64,000 nt of DNA. Origin: JAWVFM01 sp963771655 (GTDB taxonomy: Bacteria > Actinomycetota > Thermoleophilia > Solirubrobacterales > 70-9). Positions 62,446 through 64,000 of the stretch are shown piece after piece (position 1 is the stretch's first letter; every line of letters starts with the position of its first letter). The stretch covers positions 186,001 to 250,000 of the forward strand of contig CAVYUG010000001.1 in NCBI GenBank assembly GCA_963771655.1. The letters run 5' to 3'. The notes beneath the pieces were generated by a model, which saw nothing but the letters and a program-made list of their open reading frames with translations, was not told where the DNA came from and ran no database searches. A program made the translations under genes and the position numbers.

Positions 62446-63840
62446 GTGAGTCACCTGGGAACAACCCACCCCGAATCGGACCCGGCCGTGGAGCGGATGC
62501 TCGTCGAGGCACGGAACGGGCGGCCCTCGAGGCTCCCTCGCAGAGAGCTCCGAATCGAGGTGGCGACCGCGGCCGGGTTCCTGGCCACGGCGATCGCGAT
62601 GGTCGTCCTGTTGCCCTCGACGCGTTCGCTGGACCTGCCGTTGGCCGCCAGCCTCGTGGTCGCGTACGCCGTCGCCGCGCAGGTTCGGTTCCACACCGGC
62701 TCCTACTGGACCGTGCCGACGCAGCTGGTGTTCGTCCCGATGCTCTTCCTGTTGCCGACCCCGGCGGTGCCCCTGCTCGTTCCCGTGGCGCTGATCCTCT
62801 CGCGCCTCCCCGAGTACCGGCGCGGTCGCGTGCACCTGAGCCGCGCCCTGCTGATGGTGGGCGATGCCTGGTACACGGTGGGCCCCGTGCTCGTCCTCTC
62901 GCTCGCGAGCGCCGAGGTGCCCTCCTGGGGCGATTGGCCGGTTTACATCGTCGCCCTGGCCGCCCAGTTCGCCTTCGATTTCGGCCGCGCCGTCGTTCGA
63001 AGCCGGGTCGAGCTGCGAACGCGTTTGAGCGAGCTCATCAAGGAGAGCGAGCCGATCTGGCTCGTCGACGCGCTGCTCTCCCCCGTCGGCCTGTTGGTCG
63101 CCTTCGCGGCGGCCGGCCAGCCGTGGGCGTTCCTGCTGGCCATGCCGGTGATCGGCCTCTTCGCGATCTTCGCCCGCGAGCGCGAGGCGCGGATCGAGCA
63201 TGCTCTCACGCTGAGCTACGCCTATCGCGGCACCGCGCACCTCCTCGGCGAGATCCTGAGCACGAACGACGCCTACACGGGAGCTCACAGCCGGAGCGTC
63301 GTCGTGCTCTCCCGGAGCGTCGGTGCGCAGATGGGGCTCGACGACGCGACGCTCCGCGACATCGAGTTCGGCGCGCTGCTGCACGACGTGGGCAAGGTCA
63401 ACGTGCCGAACGAGATCATCAACAAGCCGGGCGCGCTCACCGACGACGAGTGGGAGGTGATGCGCGCTCACACCGCCGAGGGCGAGCGGATGCTCGAGCG
63501 AATCGGCGGCATGCTGGGCGAGGTGGGAACGGTGGTCCGCAGCCACCACGAGCACTTCGACGGCAGCGGCTACCCGGACGGGCTCGCCGGCGAGGAGATC
63601 CCCATCGCTTCGCGGGTCATCGCCTGCTGCGACGCCTTCAACGCGATGACCACCGACCGCCCGTATCGCCTGGCGATGAGCACCGACGAGGCGATCGCGG
63701 AGCTGCGGGCGAACGCCGGCAGCCAGTTCGACCCCCGGGTGGTCGAAGCGCTCATCGGCCTGGTCGCCGAGGCCGAGGAGCCCGTGAGCGAAGAGCGCGA
63801 TCGCGTCGGCGGGGGCACTCGCCTGGCCACGGCGGTCTAG
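62446..63840 (+). CDS. Membrane-bound HD-GYP phosphodiesterase
   Basis: 464 residues from GTG 62446. Five or six N-terminal membrane helices (from IEVATAAGFLATAIAMVVLL to LLAMPVIGLFAIFA) precede a C-terminal HD-GYP domain: ALLHDVGKVNVPNEIINKPG, VVRSHHEHFDGSGYPDGLAG and CCDAFNAMTTDRPYRLAMS. The HD and GYP residues for c-di-GMP hydrolysis are all present. Its stop CTAG is shared with the convergent gene at the right edge. It could lower c-di-GMP for the riboswitch 3 kb away (inference). Confidence 0.93.
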   Translation: MSHLGTTHPESDPAVERMLVEARNGRPSRLPRRELRIEVATAAGFLATAIAMVVLLPSTRSLDLPLAASLVVAYAVAAQVRFHTGSYWTVPTQLVFVPMLFLLPTPAVPLLVPVALILSRLPEYRRGRVHLSRALLMVGDAWYTVGPVLVLSLASAEVPSWGDWPVYIVALAAQFAFDFGRAVVRSRVELRTRLSELIKESEPIWLVDALLSPVGLLVAFAAAGQPWAFLLAMPVIGLFAIFAREREARIEHALTLSYAYRGTAHLLGEILSTNDAYTGAHSRSVVVLSRSVGAQMGLDDATLRDIEFGALLHDVGKVNVPNEIINKPGALTDDEWEVMRAHTAEGERMLERIGGMLGEVGTVVRSHHEHFDGSGYPDGLAGEEIPIASRVIACCDAFNAMTTDRPYRLAMSTDEAIAELRANAGSQFDPRVVEALIGLVAEAEEPVSEERDRVGGGTRLATAV

Positions 63841-64000
63841 CGGCGCGGCGCCCGGTAGACGTTCGCGGCGACGAAGCCGCCCCCGAGCACCTGCGCGGCG
63901 TCACCCGGGCCGGCGCGCGCCAGCTTCGGGAACGATCGCTGGATCAGGTTCAGGTAGAGCGGGCGCGGCCGGCCGCGACGGTCCACCGGCCGATGACGGA
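63837..64000 (-). CDS. C-terminal fragment of a secreted-protein paralog
   Basis: The minus-strand frame ends RPLYLNLIQRSFPKLARAGP, then GDAAQVLGGGFVAANVYRAP-RR at TAG 63837. This matches the end of the secreted protein at 60432-61610 (PLFVNLVTRAFPKVAQAKG, then TIRGGGNLSVVRY), so it is a second member of the family. The rest lies outside the window. Its stop codon shares the palindrome CTAG with the HD-GYP stop. Confidence 0.7.
   Translation of the reverse strand, partial: RHRPVDRRGRPRPLYLNLIQRSFPKLARAGPGDAAQVLGGGFVAANVYRAPRR

Overview
The window is GC-rich throughout and has the gene content and order of a high-GC actinobacterium. The order tlyA - NAD kinase - recN - steA - mctB/steB - (MraY-like) - pyrG, followed by a Nudix hydrolase and xerD, is the arrangement known from Mycobacterium and relatives. 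The type IV pilus, aro, efp and nusB blocks, and small families such as DUF3866 and DUF6458, suggest a deep actinobacterial lineage of the Thermoleophilia (Solirubrobacterales/Gaiellales) type. That placement is inference.

Layout. 0-6.3 kb: a heavily frameshifted accessory region with a copper-type multicopper oxidase, a CzcO-like flavin monooxygenase, and a small integrated element (replication-relaxation protein, excisionase, tyrosine integrase) abutting a tRNA-Met(CAT). 6.5-9.5 kb: a short-chain dehydrogenase, a hypothetical gene, and a glycosyltransferase whose 3' end overlaps an antisense tRNA-Asn. 9.6-19.5 kb: a long minus-strand run for DNA replication, repair and housekeeping (dnaG, dgt, recO, P1 peptidase, mutM, xerD, Nudix, DUF3866, M20 peptidase). 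19.5-24.1 kb: an inserted cassette with a PQQ-propeller lipoprotein, two DUF1326 genes and a DUF2182 membrane protein that ends in a Met-rich repeat tail. 24.1-33.8 kb: pyrG, MraY-like, mctB/steB, steA, recN, an MFS pump, NAD kinase and tlyA. 33.8-39.4 kb: small accessory genes including a cytochrome P450. 39.4-49.4 kb: isoprenoid (dxs, prenyl synthase), nusB, efp, ferritin, Xaa-Pro peptidase and shikimate genes (aroQ, an aroKB fusion, aroC). 49.5-59.1 kb: a type IV pilus operon (two pilins, minor pilins, prepilin peptidase, pilM/N/O and a PilP-like gene) headed by a cyclic-di-GMP-I riboswitch. 59.3-64 kb: a Ca2+/H+ antiporter-type transporter, secreted proteins and an HD-GYP phosphodiesterase.

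How it works together. The pilus operon is read towards the aro genes. The riboswitch in front of the first pilin, with an HD-GYP gene 3 kb away, points to c-di-GMP control of piliation. The DUF1326/DUF2182 cassette sits inside an otherwise conserved housekeeping order and looks like a metal-handling module that has been duplicated and partly lost.

Caveat. Many genes carry simple frameshifts: nearly every gene in 0-6.3 kb, most pilus genes, and the DUF2182, NTF2-like and LtrA genes. Long housekeeping genes elsewhere are intact. Residual sequencing indels are a likely cause for many of these, so frameshifted loci are described as genes with interruptions rather than as proven pseudogenes.
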